Assembly (NCBI RefSeq): GCF_005893125.1
Contig: NZ_VCJS01000022.1
Location: 37,987 to 101,986 of the forward strand
DNA length: 64,000 bases
Direction: 5' to 3'
From: Nonomuraea basaltis
GTDB taxonomy: Bacteria; Actinomycetota; Actinomycetes; Streptosporangiales; Streptosporangiaceae
A model generated the notes under the pieces. That model was not told where the DNA came from and searched no databases. It was given only the letters and a program-made list of their open reading frames with translations. A program made the position numbers and the translations under genes. This document shows, one piece after another, positions 7,648 to 16,416 of this stretch; position 1 is the stretch's first letter, and every line of letters starts with the position of its first letter.

Positions 7648-8262
7648 TCATTCCTTCTGGCTGGTCAGGCCTGCGGTGACGAAGTCGATGAGCAGATCGA
7701 GGATCTTGGGGTGGAGGGCGGAGTCGCCGAGGCGTTCGGCGAACATCGGTACCAGCAGCACGCACTGCAGCACACCGATGAGCACTGCGGGGTCGGCATC
7801 GATCAGCTCTCCCTGCTCCCGCTTGGCGGTGACGAACTCGCTCAACGCGGTGCCCGGGTTGTCGGCCGTGGCGTTGAGGTGGGCCCGATCGAGCTTGCGT
7901 GCCACCGCCTGCATCTCCTCGGGGTGGGTCATGAGACGGCTCCACAGCGGGTTGTCCGCCAGCTCGGCGAGGGTGGCGTGCAGGAAGCGGCGCAGCCCTT
8001 CGCGGGCATCGTCCGTGCTGAGCAGAGCGGCGTCGATGACCCTGCGCTTGACCTCGCCGTTTTGGCGCAGCATCAGTTCCAGATACAGCGCCTCCTTGGA
8101 GTCGAAGAAGACATAGAAGCTGCTCTTGGCGACCCCAGTGGGGGCCATCAGCTCCTCCAGCGAGGTCTTGCGCAGCCCTTGGCTGATGAACAGCCGCTGG
8201 CCGGTCTCCAGCAGGAGCGCGGTGATGCGGGCCTTTTCTTCGGCGGAGAACGCGGGCGGCAT
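7648..8262 (-). CDS. TetR/AcrR-family regulator
   Basis: 204 residues from ATG 8262. The N-terminal HTH (LFISQGLRKTSLEELMAPTGVAKSSFYVFFDSKEALY) is a clear TetR domain and the rest is a helical ligand-binding domain. An in-frame ATG at 8295 would add 11 residues, but those codons overlap the perfect palindrome 8279-8291, while ATG 8262 has GAAGG at good spacing. I therefore take 8262. It lies downstream of a DHA2 efflux pump gene in the same direction and probably represses it. Confidence 0.88.
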   Translation of the reverse strand: MPPAFSAEEKARITALLLETGQRLFISQGLRKTSLEELMAPTGVAKSSFYVFFDSKEALYLELMLRQNGEVKRRVIDAALLSTDDAREGLRRFLHATLAELADNPLWSRLMTHPEEMQAVARKLDRAHLNATADNPGTALSEFVTAKREQGELIDADPAVLIGVLQCVLLVPMFAERLGDSALHPKILDLLIDFVTAGLTSQKE

Positions 8263-8278
8263 CGGGGACCCTTCTTGT

Positions 8279-8291
8279 ACGAACAGTTCGT
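8279..8291. promoter_or_regulatory. TetR-type palindrome ACGAAC-N-GTTCGT
   Basis: A perfect 13-bp palindrome just upstream of the preferred tetR start. It is probably autoregulatory and implies that tetR has its own promoter inside the operon. Confidence 0.5.
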
Positions 8292-8353
8292 TCATATGGT
8301 TTCACGAGGTCATAGCAAATGCTGCGCCGCCGGGCATGAGCGGGACGCTTGGG

Positions 8354-9877
8354 TCAACCTCGCTCCTGCACGAATCCGGCCTGCGGGGCGGACTGCTGGT
8401 CGGCGGGGCTCGGTGCGACGGGTCCAGGGCGCGGGCGCAGCAGGGTGAAGGCCACCACCGCGGCGCAGGTGGCCAGCGCGGCGCCGACCAGCATGACGAA
8501 CGACATGGATCCGGTGAACGCCGTCCGGGCGGCGGAGATGATCGCAATGTCGCCGGTGGCGATGGCGCCGGCCAGGGATTCGTGGGCGGCGGGCAGGCCG
8601 GCGGGCAGGCGGGAGTGGTATTCCGCAGTCAACGCGCTGCCCAGCACGGCGATGCCCAGGGCGCTGCCGGCCTGGGAGATGGTGCTGTTCATCGCCGATC
8701 CCACGCCGGCGTCCTTCGGCGGGATCGCGCTCATCAGCGCGGTGACCGCAGCCGGGGTGGCCAGTCCGGCGCCCATGCCCATCACCGCCAGCGCAGCGCC
8801 CAGCAGCAAGTAGCCGTCCGCCGGAGCCAGCGAGCTCAGCAGAGTGAACCCTCCTGCGGTGATCAGCATGCCGACGGTGACCATGGTGCGGTTGCTGACG
8901 CGGCGGCCCAGCGTGGCCCCGGCCATGTTGAACGCCGCCGAGGAGGCGGCGAACGGCAGCAGCGCCATTCCGGCCTGCAGTACCTCGTAGCCGGCCACCA
9001 ACTGCACGTACTGGGCGAGCGCCAGCATCAGGCCCGCGGCGGCGAAGGCCAGCAGCATCACCGAGAGGGTGCCGCCGGCAAAGGTGCGGTCGCCGAAGAT
9101 GCGCAGCGGCAGCATCGGGGTGGGCGTGCGCAGTTCCCAGACCGTGAAGGCAGCCATGAGCACGAGTCCGAGCGCGCCGATGCCGATGGTGGCCGGGCTG
9201 TCCCAGCCGCGGTCGGAGCCGGTGATGACCGCGTAGACCACGGCCACCATCCCGGTGGTGCACAGCACGGCGCCGGGCAGGTCGATCCGGCCGCCCGCAC
9301 CGGTGGACTCGGGCATCAGCAGCACGGCGGCCGTGATCGCCAGGACGGCGACGGGCACGTTGACCAGGAACACCGATCCCCACCAGAAGTGCTCCAGCAG
9401 CAGGCCGCCCAGCGACGGCCCGGCCAGGATCCCGGCCAGGGAGACCGTGCTCCAGGCCGCGATCGCCTTACGCCGTTCGGTCTCGTCGAACACGGTGATG
9501 AGGATGGACAGGGTGGCGGGCATGACCAGCGCGGCGCCGACCCCCATCAACGCCCGCGCGGCGATCAGGATCGCGGGTGTCGCCGCCAGGGCGGCCAGTA
9601 GGGAGGCCAGCGCGAATATGACCAGGCCACTGATCAGCATGCGCCTGCGGCCGTAGCGGTCCGCCAGCCCGCCCGCGGTCAGCAGCAGCCCGGCGAAGGC
9701 GAGCGTGTAGGAGCTGATGATCCACTGAATGTCCGGCGGGGATGCGCCGAGCTCGCGCATCAGCGAGGGAATGGCCAGGTTAAGGATGGTGTTGTCGATC
9801 ACCAGGACGAGCAGACTCAAGCAGAGCGCACCCAGGATCCACCAGCGGCGCGGGTGCGACGTTTCAGGCGTGTGCAT
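8354..9877 (-). CDS. DHA2-family MFS multidrug transporter
   Basis: 507 residues with 14 predicted membrane helices. Motif A appears as GGLADRYGRRRML, motif C-like sequence as GILAGPSLGGLLLEHFWWGSVFLVNVP, and the helix-1 motif as LVLVIDNTILNLAIPSL. This is the EmrB/QacA drug:H+ antiporter family. I use ATG 9877, which begins the conserved N-terminus, rather than the TTG at 9946 which lies directly against the DUF6653 stop codon. It is the middle gene of DUF6653-MFS-tetR. Confidence 0.9.
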   Translation of the reverse strand: MHTPETSHPRRWWILGALCLSLLVLVIDNTILNLAIPSLMRELGASPPDIQWIISSYTLAFAGLLLTAGGLADRYGRRRMLISGLVIFALASLLAALAATPAILIAARALMGVGAALVMPATLSILITVFDETERRKAIAAWSTVSLAGILAGPSLGGLLLEHFWWGSVFLVNVPVAVLAITAAVLLMPESTGAGGRIDLPGAVLCTTGMVAVVYAVITGSDRGWDSPATIGIGALGLVLMAAFTVWELRTPTPMLPLRIFGDRTFAGGTLSVMLLAFAAAGLMLALAQYVQLVAGYEVLQAGMALLPFAASSAAFNMAGATLGRRVSNRTMVTVGMLITAGGFTLLSSLAPADGYLLLGAALAVMGMGAGLATPAAVTALMSAIPPKDAGVGSAMNSTISQAGSALGIAVLGSALTAEYHSRLPAGLPAAHESLAGAIATGDIAIISAARTAFTGSMSFVMLVGAALATCAAVVAFTLLRPRPGPVAPSPADQQSAPQAGFVQERG

Positions 9878-9946
9878 GACGGGTCTTGTCTCACTTTCAG
9901 TAGGGGAGGCTCGTGGCCGGAGCGCATCCCCGGGCCACGGGCGCAA

Positions 9947-10456
9947 TCACTTGGTCGCAGCGCCGCTCTCGGGTGCGGCGGTGCGGCGCAGGCCCTCCTC
10001 GTAGATGGCTACGAAGCGGTCGATCTGCCATAGCTGCGAGATGAAGATCAGCGACAGTCCGAACACCGACGGCCATGCCTCGATCCGGACCAGCCCGTAC
10101 ACCATGATCGCCAGGCCGACGCCGGCCATCGCGATCAGCCAGCGGATCGCCGGCCGGTGCGCCTCGGCGGCCAGCGACCGGTCGGCGGCGTACATCTTCT
10201 CGCCGTAGATGCCCTTCTCCGCCCAGCTGCGGGGCTGGTAGACCGGCTTGAACGCGTGCGGGTTGATCCACATCCACACCACTCCGGCCGCGATCGGGGC
10301 CAGCGCCCACCAGCCCAGCTCCTGCCGGAAGTAGATCGGCGCCAGGATCGGCAGGACGCCCACCATCCGGGTCCACACGCTCCAGGCGTTGGCGTGCCGC
10401 TTCCAGGACTCCTCGTTGAGACCGAACGTCGCAGCGGCGGCCTGGGTCAGCTTCAT
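9947..10456 (-). CDS. DUF6653-family membrane protein
   Basis: 169 residues from ATG 10456, which follows GAGGAGC. The N-terminus (FGLNEESWKRHANAWSVWTR) and the WWALAPIAAGVVWMWINPHAF segment fit DUF6653, and about four membrane helices are predicted. The function is unknown. It is first in the operon with the DHA2 pump and TetR gene, so its product may belong to the same export response. A promoter with TTGAAA and TTTATA boxes and an operator lie at about 10500-10535. Confidence 0.75.
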   Translation of the reverse strand: MKLTQAAAATFGLNEESWKRHANAWSVWTRMVGVLPILAPIYFRQELGWWALAPIAAGVVWMWINPHAFKPVYQPRSWAEKGIYGEKMYAADRSLAAEAHRPAIRWLIAMAGVGLAIMVYGLVRIEAWPSVFGLSLIFISQLWQIDRFVAIYEEGLRRTAAPESGAATK

Positions 10457-10513
10457 GGTTGCTCCTCGAAGGAGAGGGGCCGGTTCGCTCCGGCTCGATG
10501 TGTCTATAAAAAC

Positions 10514-10528
10514 ACATTCGACAAATGT
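10514..10528. promoter_or_regulatory. Operator inside the DUF6653-MFS-tetR promoter
   Basis: ACATT-N5-AATGT lies in the 18-base spacer between TTGAAA and TTTATA on the minus strand. Outer AAAACA/TGTTTT arms (10509-10514 and 10526-10531) extend the symmetry. A repressor here would block RNA polymerase directly. Confidence 0.5.
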
Positions 10529-10620
10529 TTTCAACCAGCGCACCCCAGGCGGCGAGCTGACCTTGCGGCGCGTGGCTGTCCGGGCCCTCGGGTGTCGGGA
10601 AGTCCTCGATCGGCTGGGAG

Positions 10621-11715
10621 GTGTTCGCGCAGCTGAGTCGCAGTGGTGTCAAGACGGCGTTCGTCGACACGGCCCAGATCAGCTTGTGCTACCCCGTGCC
10701 GGAGTGCGGCACCCATCACATCCGAGCGCGGAATCTGGCTGCGATGTGGCCAAACTTCCGGCGACAAGGGGTGCGATGCCTGGTCCTCGCGGGCTTTGTC
10801 GACACCCCCGGGGAGGTTCGTGAGTACACGGCCCTCCTTCCCGGCGCCACACTCACGTTGTGCCGGCTGCGCGTCGATCGCGCTGAGCTCAAGGAACGGT
10901 TCCTCGCGCGGGGTTGGCGTCCGGATCTGGTGGAGGAGGCCGTCGCCGAGGCGGAGGCACTGGACCGTAGCGACTACGCCGACGTGTGCATGGATACCGA
11001 CGGCTTGACCGTGCCCGAGGCGGCCCGGCTGGTCCGCGAGCTGGCTGGTGGATGGCCGTGCTCCCTACCCGCCGACGTCAACCGGCAGAGCCACCCGCCA
11101 GCACCACAGATCGATCTCTCCGCTTCCGTGCTGTGGTTCTCCGGTGCCACGGCGGTCGGGAAATCGACGGTCGGCTACGAGGTCTTCACTCAGGTCCTGC
11201 GGACCGGCGTACGAGCCGCCTATGTCGATGTGAAGCAGATAGGCGCACTGCGTCCCGCCGCGGACGACGACGCGGCCGGTCACCGCCTCAAGGCACGCAA
11301 TCTCGCGGCCATCTGGGCGGGATATCGCGCGGTTGGAGCCCGGTGCCTGATCGTCTCCGGGGAGGCCGACTCCGACGACACCGTCCGCGGCTACGCCGAG
11401 CTGCTGCCTGGAACCGCAATTACCGTGTGCCGTCTGCACGCCAGACCCGCAACGCCGGCCGAGCGCGTCGCGCAGCGCGGCCGGGGAGGGGGGCCGGCGG
11501 TGCCGGGTGACGAGGTGAAAGGGCTGGGCTCGGCCGCCCTGCACCGCGTCGCCGAACGTGCGGCACGCGAGGCCAAGGCGCTCGACCGCGCCGGGGCAGG
11601 CGATCTGCGCGTCGACACTGACGGCCGGTCGGTGCGGGAGGTGGCCGCGGAAGTACAGGTTCGCAGTGGCAACTGGCCGAGCAACTGCACGACCTGCCAG
11701 CCACCCGGTCAATGA
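10621..11715 (+). CDS. Tandem P-loop kinase-like protein, 5' truncated
   Basis: Two copies of an adenylylsulfate-kinase-like P-loop domain. The second has SGATAVGKSTVGYEVF, AYVDVKQIG and HRLKARNLAAIWAGY. The first has FVDTAQISL and IRARNLAAMWPNF. The first domain's P-loop (GPSGVGKSS) is encoded in the same frame at 10582-10608, upstream of the GTG at 10621. An in-frame TGA at 10558-10560 precedes it, and no ATG, GTG or TTG lies between. The gene has therefore lost its native start and may be a pseudogene, or may restart at GTG 10621 without the first P-loop. The substrate is unknown. Confidence 0.6.
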   Translation: MFAQLSRSGVKTAFVDTAQISLCYPVPECGTHHIRARNLAAMWPNFRRQGVRCLVLAGFVDTPGEVREYTALLPGATLTLCRLRVDRAELKERFLARGWRPDLVEEAVAEAEALDRSDYADVCMDTDGLTVPEAARLVRELAGGWPCSLPADVNRQSHPPAPQIDLSASVLWFSGATAVGKSTVGYEVFTQVLRTGVRAAYVDVKQIGALRPAADDDAAGHRLKARNLAAIWAGYRAVGARCLIVSGEADSDDTVRGYAELLPGTAITVCRLHARPATPAERVAQRGRGGGPAVPGDEVKGLGSAALHRVAERAAREAKALDRAGAGDLRVDTDGRSVREVAAEVQVRSGNWPSNCTTCQPPGQ

Positions 11716-11738
11716 CATCCGCGAGCAACATGAGAAGC

Positions 11739-11862
11739 CCCGGTGGCAAGGCCGACGATTCGGGTCGCGGCAGCGATCGCCCCGGCTCTTGAGGCGCGCA
11801 CCACAGTGAGCGATCGTCACGACCTCAGCCCACTTCGATGCTAACGCTGGGCAGGGCGTGCC
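11739..11862. repeat. Dispersed repeat, copy 1
   Basis: About 124 bases clearly similar to 53471-53592, from CCGGTGGCAAGG through GCGGCAGCGATCGCCCC and GTGAGCGATCG to TCGATGC-AACGCTGG. A shorter copy is at 13083-13132. Read on the minus strand all three encode related peptides, so this may be the decayed end of a repeated gene or transposon. The surrounding 11716-12111 shows nothing else. Confidence 0.5.
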
Positions 11863-12111
11863 AGACGGAGCCGGCGCACGCCATAGGCCGTTGTCCGCCG
11901 CACAGCGAATCCGGCGACCCACTACCCCAAAGCTGTGCTTCACCTCCCCGTCCTGCATTTCAACAAGCGCTCATTTAACATCTGTCAAACGAAGAGCAGT
12001 CCAGGCTCCGAACAGCTGAGAGGCCTGGTCCCCTTGAAAGTCATACACCGGCTCGATCAGCACAAGTCGGCGGTCTCGGTCGCCCGAGAGAGCCAGGTCG
12101 CGTAGGGGCCG

Positions 12112-12840
12112 TTAAGGTGCGCCATCGACGTTGCCTTGAGATGGAACAAGGGCGGGTTGGACACTGGCGAGCCGTTCGAGCATGGGCTCTTGTGAGTGTC
12201 CGGCGAAGGCCGCCTCGACGGCGACGGCAGCGGTCCCGCCGGTAAGCCAGGTCAGGACCTGATGGTAGGCGGGGCTGCGGCGGTTCCAGAAGGCGTTGGT
12301 CAGACGTCCGCCCGACAGGCCCGTCATGACGAAGTCGTACAGGTGGTTGATCAGGGCGTCGGTGTCGAGCCTGCTCCAGACACTGAGGCAGGGCGCCAGA
12401 TCCATGCCGGTGGCGGATAGGGCGCAAATCACTGTGTCGATCGGGGGGCGCACAGGGTAGTGGCGCAGCGTCTCGTGCCACCACTCATTCAGAAACCCCT
12501 CTATGACATCACGCTCCTCAATCGGCCAAGTCTGCCAACCGGCGGCGGCGAGCTTGCCGAAGACGATCTCGGGATCGGGATACCCGAAGGCGTCCGTTGC
12601 CCCGCATTCGAGCAGGCGGGGCAGAAAGTAGCGGAATTCGCCGACACCGCCCCAGGTGGTGAGGGCCTTGGCGGCGTAACGGGCCAGCGCCTCAGGCCGC
12701 ACCAACCCGACCGGCCCGGCCAGCAGGCACAACTCCTCGTCCGGCTCGACGCAGTGTGGACAGCCGTTCATGCGCTCAGGTTTCGGCACGTGTCTGAACA
12801 CGTCGTACAGCCGCTGCTTGGCCGCTTCCCATCCGGTCAT
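12112..12840 (-). CDS. Conserved hypothetical protein
   Basis: 242 residues from ATG 12840. No family is recognised. The sequence is well formed, with no membrane segment, a possible metal-binding CPHC near residue 32, and many aromatic residues (WWHETLRHYP, TNAFWNRRSPAYHQVLTWL). GC at codon position 3 is high, which supports coding. Its neighbours are repeat-rich and unrelated. It could be a lone gene left in a decayed region. Confidence 0.6.
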   Translation of the reverse strand: MTGWEAAKQRLYDVFRHVPKPERMNGCPHCVEPDEELCLLAGPVGLVRPEALARYAAKALTTWGGVGEFRYFLPRLLECGATDAFGYPDPEIVFGKLAAAGWQTWPIEERDVIEGFLNEWWHETLRHYPVRPPIDTVICALSATGMDLAPCLSVWSRLDTDALINHLYDFVMTGLSGGRLTNAFWNRRSPAYHQVLTWLTGGTAAVAVEAAFAGHSQEPMLERLASVQPALVPSQGNVDGAP

Positions 12841-13082
12841 GGGCCCATTGTCGGCGCTACAGCCGAGGCCGGGCATCCACCTGATTCATACTTCCCGCGG
12901 CACCGGCCCGAATTTGTCGGCCCCGTACGCCATGATCGGCATTCATTCCGATACGTCCCCTCAAGGAGTGTCCCTGTCTGAGCGGCCTGCGAGCGTCGGC
13001 TCGCAGGCCCCTCGCACCCGCCGCCTCTCGATCGGCTCTGGACGATCTCCGCTCCCGGCACACTCGATCAGCCATCTCAGCC

Positions 13083-13132
13083 GGTGGCAAGGACCGACGA
13101 AGTCGTTCCGTGGCGGTCGATTGCCGCAGCCG
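13083..13132. repeat. Dispersed repeat, copy 2 (partial)
   Basis: Shares CCGGTGGCAAGGACCGACGA and the following 30 bases with 53471-53520. The remainder of 12841-13746 has lower GC than its surroundings and no gene I can support. It also carries the hairpin at 13503-13529. Confidence 0.45.
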
Positions 13133-13502
13133 CATACGGTGAGCACCGAAGTCGGCGAAGTTGTTTGCGTATTTCGTCGCTCCACGGCTGGATTTGCGAT
13201 CAAACGCTCCAATCCAATGGCACCACGAGCTGTTCCCGGACCTCTGTGATTCGCTGATCGCTGGAATATCGTCTGACGTGAAGATCAGCCAGCACTTCTC
13301 GGGCTCCCGGGAATTCACTGAGCCAGAATCGCCAACTTATCTGCTCTGCCAGATGCGACAAGGCAGCGAATTCAACTGGTTCCGATGCAGCCTTGACCTC
13401 TCATGTGCGCCTCTGCAGGCAAGGGTGACGATCTCTGAGTATTCTCCGGTTCCACGCTTCCATGAGGTAGTTGGGGCGGGAGCCGCACTCACTCCCCACG
13501 CC

Positions 13503-13529
13503 GGAGGGCTCGTCCTATTATAGCCCTCC
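13503..13529. terminator. Hairpin, possible terminator
   Basis: GGAGGGCT and AGCCCTCC enclose an 11-base AT-rich loop. No gene end is close, so it may mark a lost gene. Confidence 0.3.
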
Positions 13530-13746
13530 CTGCCTGCGAAAACAGGATAACGCGAGATCGATTCATTCACCACATCCGTGGACATGATCGGATCCGCGCG
13601 GCGCGTTACTTTCTGCTCGTAGCCGCCGTCTGAACATGGTGTGCTGAACCATCTCACAACTTGAAAATATGGTTGTGAATCACATGGATAACCACACGTT
13701 CATTCTTCACGGTTACAGTAACTCACCCCTCCCGCAGGAGGCACAC

Positions 13747-14994
13747 ATGCACCTGAAACAGCAACTCCTGGCAATCCTTGCGGCGGTCGGACTGGTATCC
13801 ATGACGGCGCCCGTCGCGCACTCGGACGTCCCGTCGCCCACCCAAGGTCCGCTGAAGCGGTATGAGATCAGCGGAACGTACGTCTCCGGCGTCTCCGCCG
13901 GCGGTTACATGGCCAACCAGCTCCACGTCGCCCACTCCAGCGTCTTCAAGGGCGCCGGCATCATGACAGCGGGCCCCTACGGCTGCGCCGACGGTGACGA
14001 CTCCATGGCCACCATCGCCCAGAACGCCTGCATGAAGACGAACATGCGCCGCAAGACCCCGGCCGAGCTGGAGCGGATGACCCGGGACCGGGCTGCCGCG
14101 GGCACTGTCGACCCGGTCGAGAACCTGCGCGGTGACCCGGTGTGGCTGCTGCACGGCTCGAACGACCAGACCGTGGTGCGGGCCGTCAACGACGATCTGG
14201 CCACCTACTACCGCGACTTCGGCGCGGACGTCGCCTACAACACCTCCACCAACGCCGGACACGGCTGGGTCAGCCCTCTCGGCACCGTCTCCTGCTCCTT
14301 GACTGCCTCGCCGTACGTCAACAACTGCGGAATCGACCCGCAAGAGGAGATGCTCGGCCACCTGCTCGGCAGCGTGAACGCGCCCGCCACCACCCTGGGC
14401 GGCAAGCTGATCCGGTTCGACCAGAACGGCTACGCCCCCGGGAGCAGTGCCAGTGCGATCAGCATGGGCACCGACGGATTCGCCTACGTGCCCCCGGCCT
14501 GCGAGTCCGGCCCGTGCAAGCTCATGGTCGCGCTGCACGGCTGCTACCAGTACTACGGCCTGATCGGCGATACGTTCATGGACCAGGCGAACCTCAACGA
14601 GTACGCCGACACCAACAACATGATCGTGCTCTATCCGCAGGCCAAGGAGAGCTCCTTCCCCATCCTCAACCCTCGCGGCTGCTTCAACTGGTGGGCCTAC
14701 GGGAGCGACACACAGTACGCCCAGAAGGGCGGCAAGCAGATCACTGCCATCATGAACATGGTCACCGCCCTCGGCGGCGCTCCCGGCGGAACCGACCCGA
14801 CTCCGACCCCGACCACTCCCCCGAGCCTGGAATGCGTGACCGCCCACAACGTCGCCCACACCATGGCGCTGCGCGCATACGCCATGTGGGGCCGGACCTA
14901 CGCCACGGGCTCCAACCAGCACCTCGGCCTGTGGAACACCCTCACCACCAGCTCCATCAAGCAGACCTCACCCGGCCACTGGGTGAAGTGCTGA
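13747..14994 (+). CDS. Secreted PHA depolymerase / PHB-depolymerase-family esterase
   Basis: 415 residues from ATG 13747, which follows GGAGG at good spacing. A signal peptide (KQQLLAILAAVGLVSMTAPVAHS) is present. The alpha/beta-hydrolase core has the lipase box GVSAGGYMAN, an HGSNDQTV turn for the acid and AGHGWV for the catalytic His. A second half (YVPPACESGPCKLMVALHGCYQ) is typical of type-2 short-chain-length PHA depolymerases. A Pro/Thr linker leads to a 50-residue Cys-bounded C-terminal module, probably for polymer binding. It should hydrolyse poly(3-hydroxyalkanoate) outside the cell. A strong terminator follows. Confidence 0.85.
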   Translation: MHLKQQLLAILAAVGLVSMTAPVAHSDVPSPTQGPLKRYEISGTYVSGVSAGGYMANQLHVAHSSVFKGAGIMTAGPYGCADGDDSMATIAQNACMKTNMRRKTPAELERMTRDRAAAGTVDPVENLRGDPVWLLHGSNDQTVVRAVNDDLATYYRDFGADVAYNTSTNAGHGWVSPLGTVSCSLTASPYVNNCGIDPQEEMLGHLLGSVNAPATTLGGKLIRFDQNGYAPGSSASAISMGTDGFAYVPPACESGPCKLMVALHGCYQYYGLIGDTFMDQANLNEYADTNNMIVLYPQAKESSFPILNPRGCFNWWAYGSDTQYAQKGGKQITAIMNMVTALGGAPGGTDPTPTPTTPPSLECVTAHNVAHTMALRAYAMWGRTYATGSNQHLGLWNTLTTSSIKQTSPGHWVKC

Positions 14995-15009
14995 ACCATC
15001 GTTGATCAA

Positions 15010-15043
15010 CGTCCCTGCCCGTGCGCACCCGCGGGCAGGGACG
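15010..15043 (+). terminator. Terminator after PHA depolymerase gene
   Basis: 12-bp perfect stem (CGTCCCTGCCCG and its complement) with a 10-base loop, 15 bases after the stop codon. Confidence 0.75.
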
Positions 15044-15172
15044 CTCGACCGGCAACGAAGTCTCCAGAGAGAAGCTCAGGTCGGCGCGGTCGCGTGAGAA
15101 TGCCGAACGGAGCAGTTGGCTACCACGTGCGAGTAGCTGAACTGAGACGAAGCGCGTCGGCGGTCGCGACCC

Positions 15173-15829
15173 TCACGGCAGTGATGCGAGCATTCGCTCC
15201 CCCGCCGACCGCAGGTGGGCGGTCATCGCGTCCGCCGCAGCCGGGCCGTCGCCCGCCACGACTGCCCGCAGGATGGACTCGTGCTCGTCCCGCGTGAGCT
15301 CGGCGGCGCCTTCCCGGGCGTAGAAGATCCGGAAAGCGCGGGAATGGACGAACAACCGCTCCAGCGTTTCGGTCACGACCAGGTTCCCGGACATCTCGGC
15401 GAGTTTGCCGTGCAGCAGTTCGTCGGCCTTGGCCAGCAGGGTGAGGTCGCCGCCGGGCACGTCGACCTGCCGGCGCAGGAACGCCTGGTCCTCCGTGCGG
15501 AACTCCTGGGCGGCGCGGGCGGCCGTGGGAGGCTCGAGCAGCAGCCTGCACTCGTAGAGGTCGGAGATCGTCTTGCGGTCGGGCAGATCAGCGGCCACGA
15601 AGCCGCGGTAGGGATGCTTGCCGACCAGGCCGTCGGCCTCCAGCCGCCCCAGGGCCTGACGGATCGGCGTGTTGGAGATCTTGAGCTGCGCCGCCAGAGC
15701 GTCGATCTTGACCCGGCTGCCGTGCGGGATATGCCCGCTGAGCAGCATCTCTCGCAACACGTCGTACACATCGTCAGCGAGCACCTGTCGCCGCGGGAGC
15801 TCCAGCGCCGGCGCGGGGGAGTCGGTCAT
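15173..15829 (-). CDS. GntR-family regulator, FCD type
   Basis: 218 residues from ATG 15829 behind GGGAGG. The winged HTH (LREMLLSGHIPHGSRVKIDALAAQLKISNTPIRQALGRLEADGLV) is followed by a helical FCD ligand domain (LYECRLLLEPPTAARAA..., RDEHESILRAVVAGD..AMTAHLRSAGERM). FCD regulators usually bind a metal and a small acid and control catabolic genes. No obvious target gene is adjacent. Confidence 0.88.
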   Translation of the reverse strand: MTDSPAPALELPRRQVLADDVYDVLREMLLSGHIPHGSRVKIDALAAQLKISNTPIRQALGRLEADGLVGKHPYRGFVAADLPDRKTISDLYECRLLLEPPTAARAAQEFRTEDQAFLRRQVDVPGGDLTLLAKADELLHGKLAEMSGNLVVTETLERLFVHSRAFRIFYAREGAAELTRDEHESILRAVVAGDGPAAADAMTAHLRSAGERMLASLP

Positions 15830-15852
15830 CCAAACCTCCCCGCCCTCCTGCC

Positions 15853-15972
15853 CTGTACGGCCCGGCGTACGCGCTGTCCGGCGAACTGGACACCATCGCG
15901 GGGCGGCTGCGCGGCTACCTGACCTCCTCCGAGGGAACGCGAACCAACCACCTCGCCCCGCTCCTCGTCTGA
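15853..15972 (+). pseudogene. Unidentified gene-end remnant
   Basis: A 39-codon open stretch (LYGPAYALSGELDTI...) ends in TGA 15970-15972 and reads like the 3' end of a protein gene. It has no start and runs antisense to the gntR leader. No family is recognised. The rest of 15830-16416 holds only the small ORF and terminator listed next. Confidence 0.25.
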
Positions 15973-16238
15973 GTCCGGCCCGCTCGACCTGGCACCCGGA
16001 AACCGGGAAATCACGTCCGATCCAGATGATCGGACGGGATCCCGGCAGCTTCCGCAATGACGGGGCGTTCCCCCGAGGACACCCCGCCCTCGTCAGGTAT
16101 CCCCTACGCGATGACCAGAACGACGATCTGCTGCCGCGGTCCGCCACGGGTGACCCCGCAGAGTGCGATTGACGGGCGCCTCCGCGATCGACATCCCCAA
16201 CGGTGTCGCGGTGATCGGTTGGGTGCTCCCTTACCGGA

Positions 16239-16388
16239 ATGGTGCCGAAACTCATCGCCGTACCGCTCCTGGTGCTCGGCATGGTCGGCCCCGCCGACGC
16301 CTACCCAACGAATGCGGGGCGGGACGGGGTGCGGCCCGCCCCGCAGGGGCTCACTCAGTCGGTGAGGCGGATGAAGGTGACGCAGTAG
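16239..16388 (+). CDS. Possible small secreted peptide or truncated exoprotein gene
   Basis: 49 residues starting MVPKLIAVPLLVLGMVGPADA, a plausible signal peptide with cleavage after ADA. A short tail without any domain follows. The tail codons overlap the strong hairpin at 16314-16344, and no good ribosome site precedes the ATG. It may be the first exported residues of a lost gene. Confidence 0.25.
   Translation: MVPKLIAVPLLVLGMVGPADAYPTNAGRDGVRPAPQGLTQSVRRMKVTQ
16314..16344 (-). terminator. Terminator for DUF6069 gene
   Basis: Perfect 10-bp stem (GCGGGGCGGG and CCCGCCCCGC) with an 11-base loop, about 70 bases beyond the stop codon of the minus-strand gene. Confidence 0.6.
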
Positions 16389-16416
16389 GCGAGGGACAAC
16401 GGCAGAGAGGTCCCGC

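Noticed and set aside
8354..9601. Long Gly/His/Gln-rich plus-strand frame opposite the DHA2 pump
   Set aside because: Antisense shadow of an intact 14-helix transporter.
12961..13523. Short frames around 13.0-13.5 kb
   Set aside because: They overlap the dispersed repeat, have no ribosome site and disagree in codon use with neighbours.
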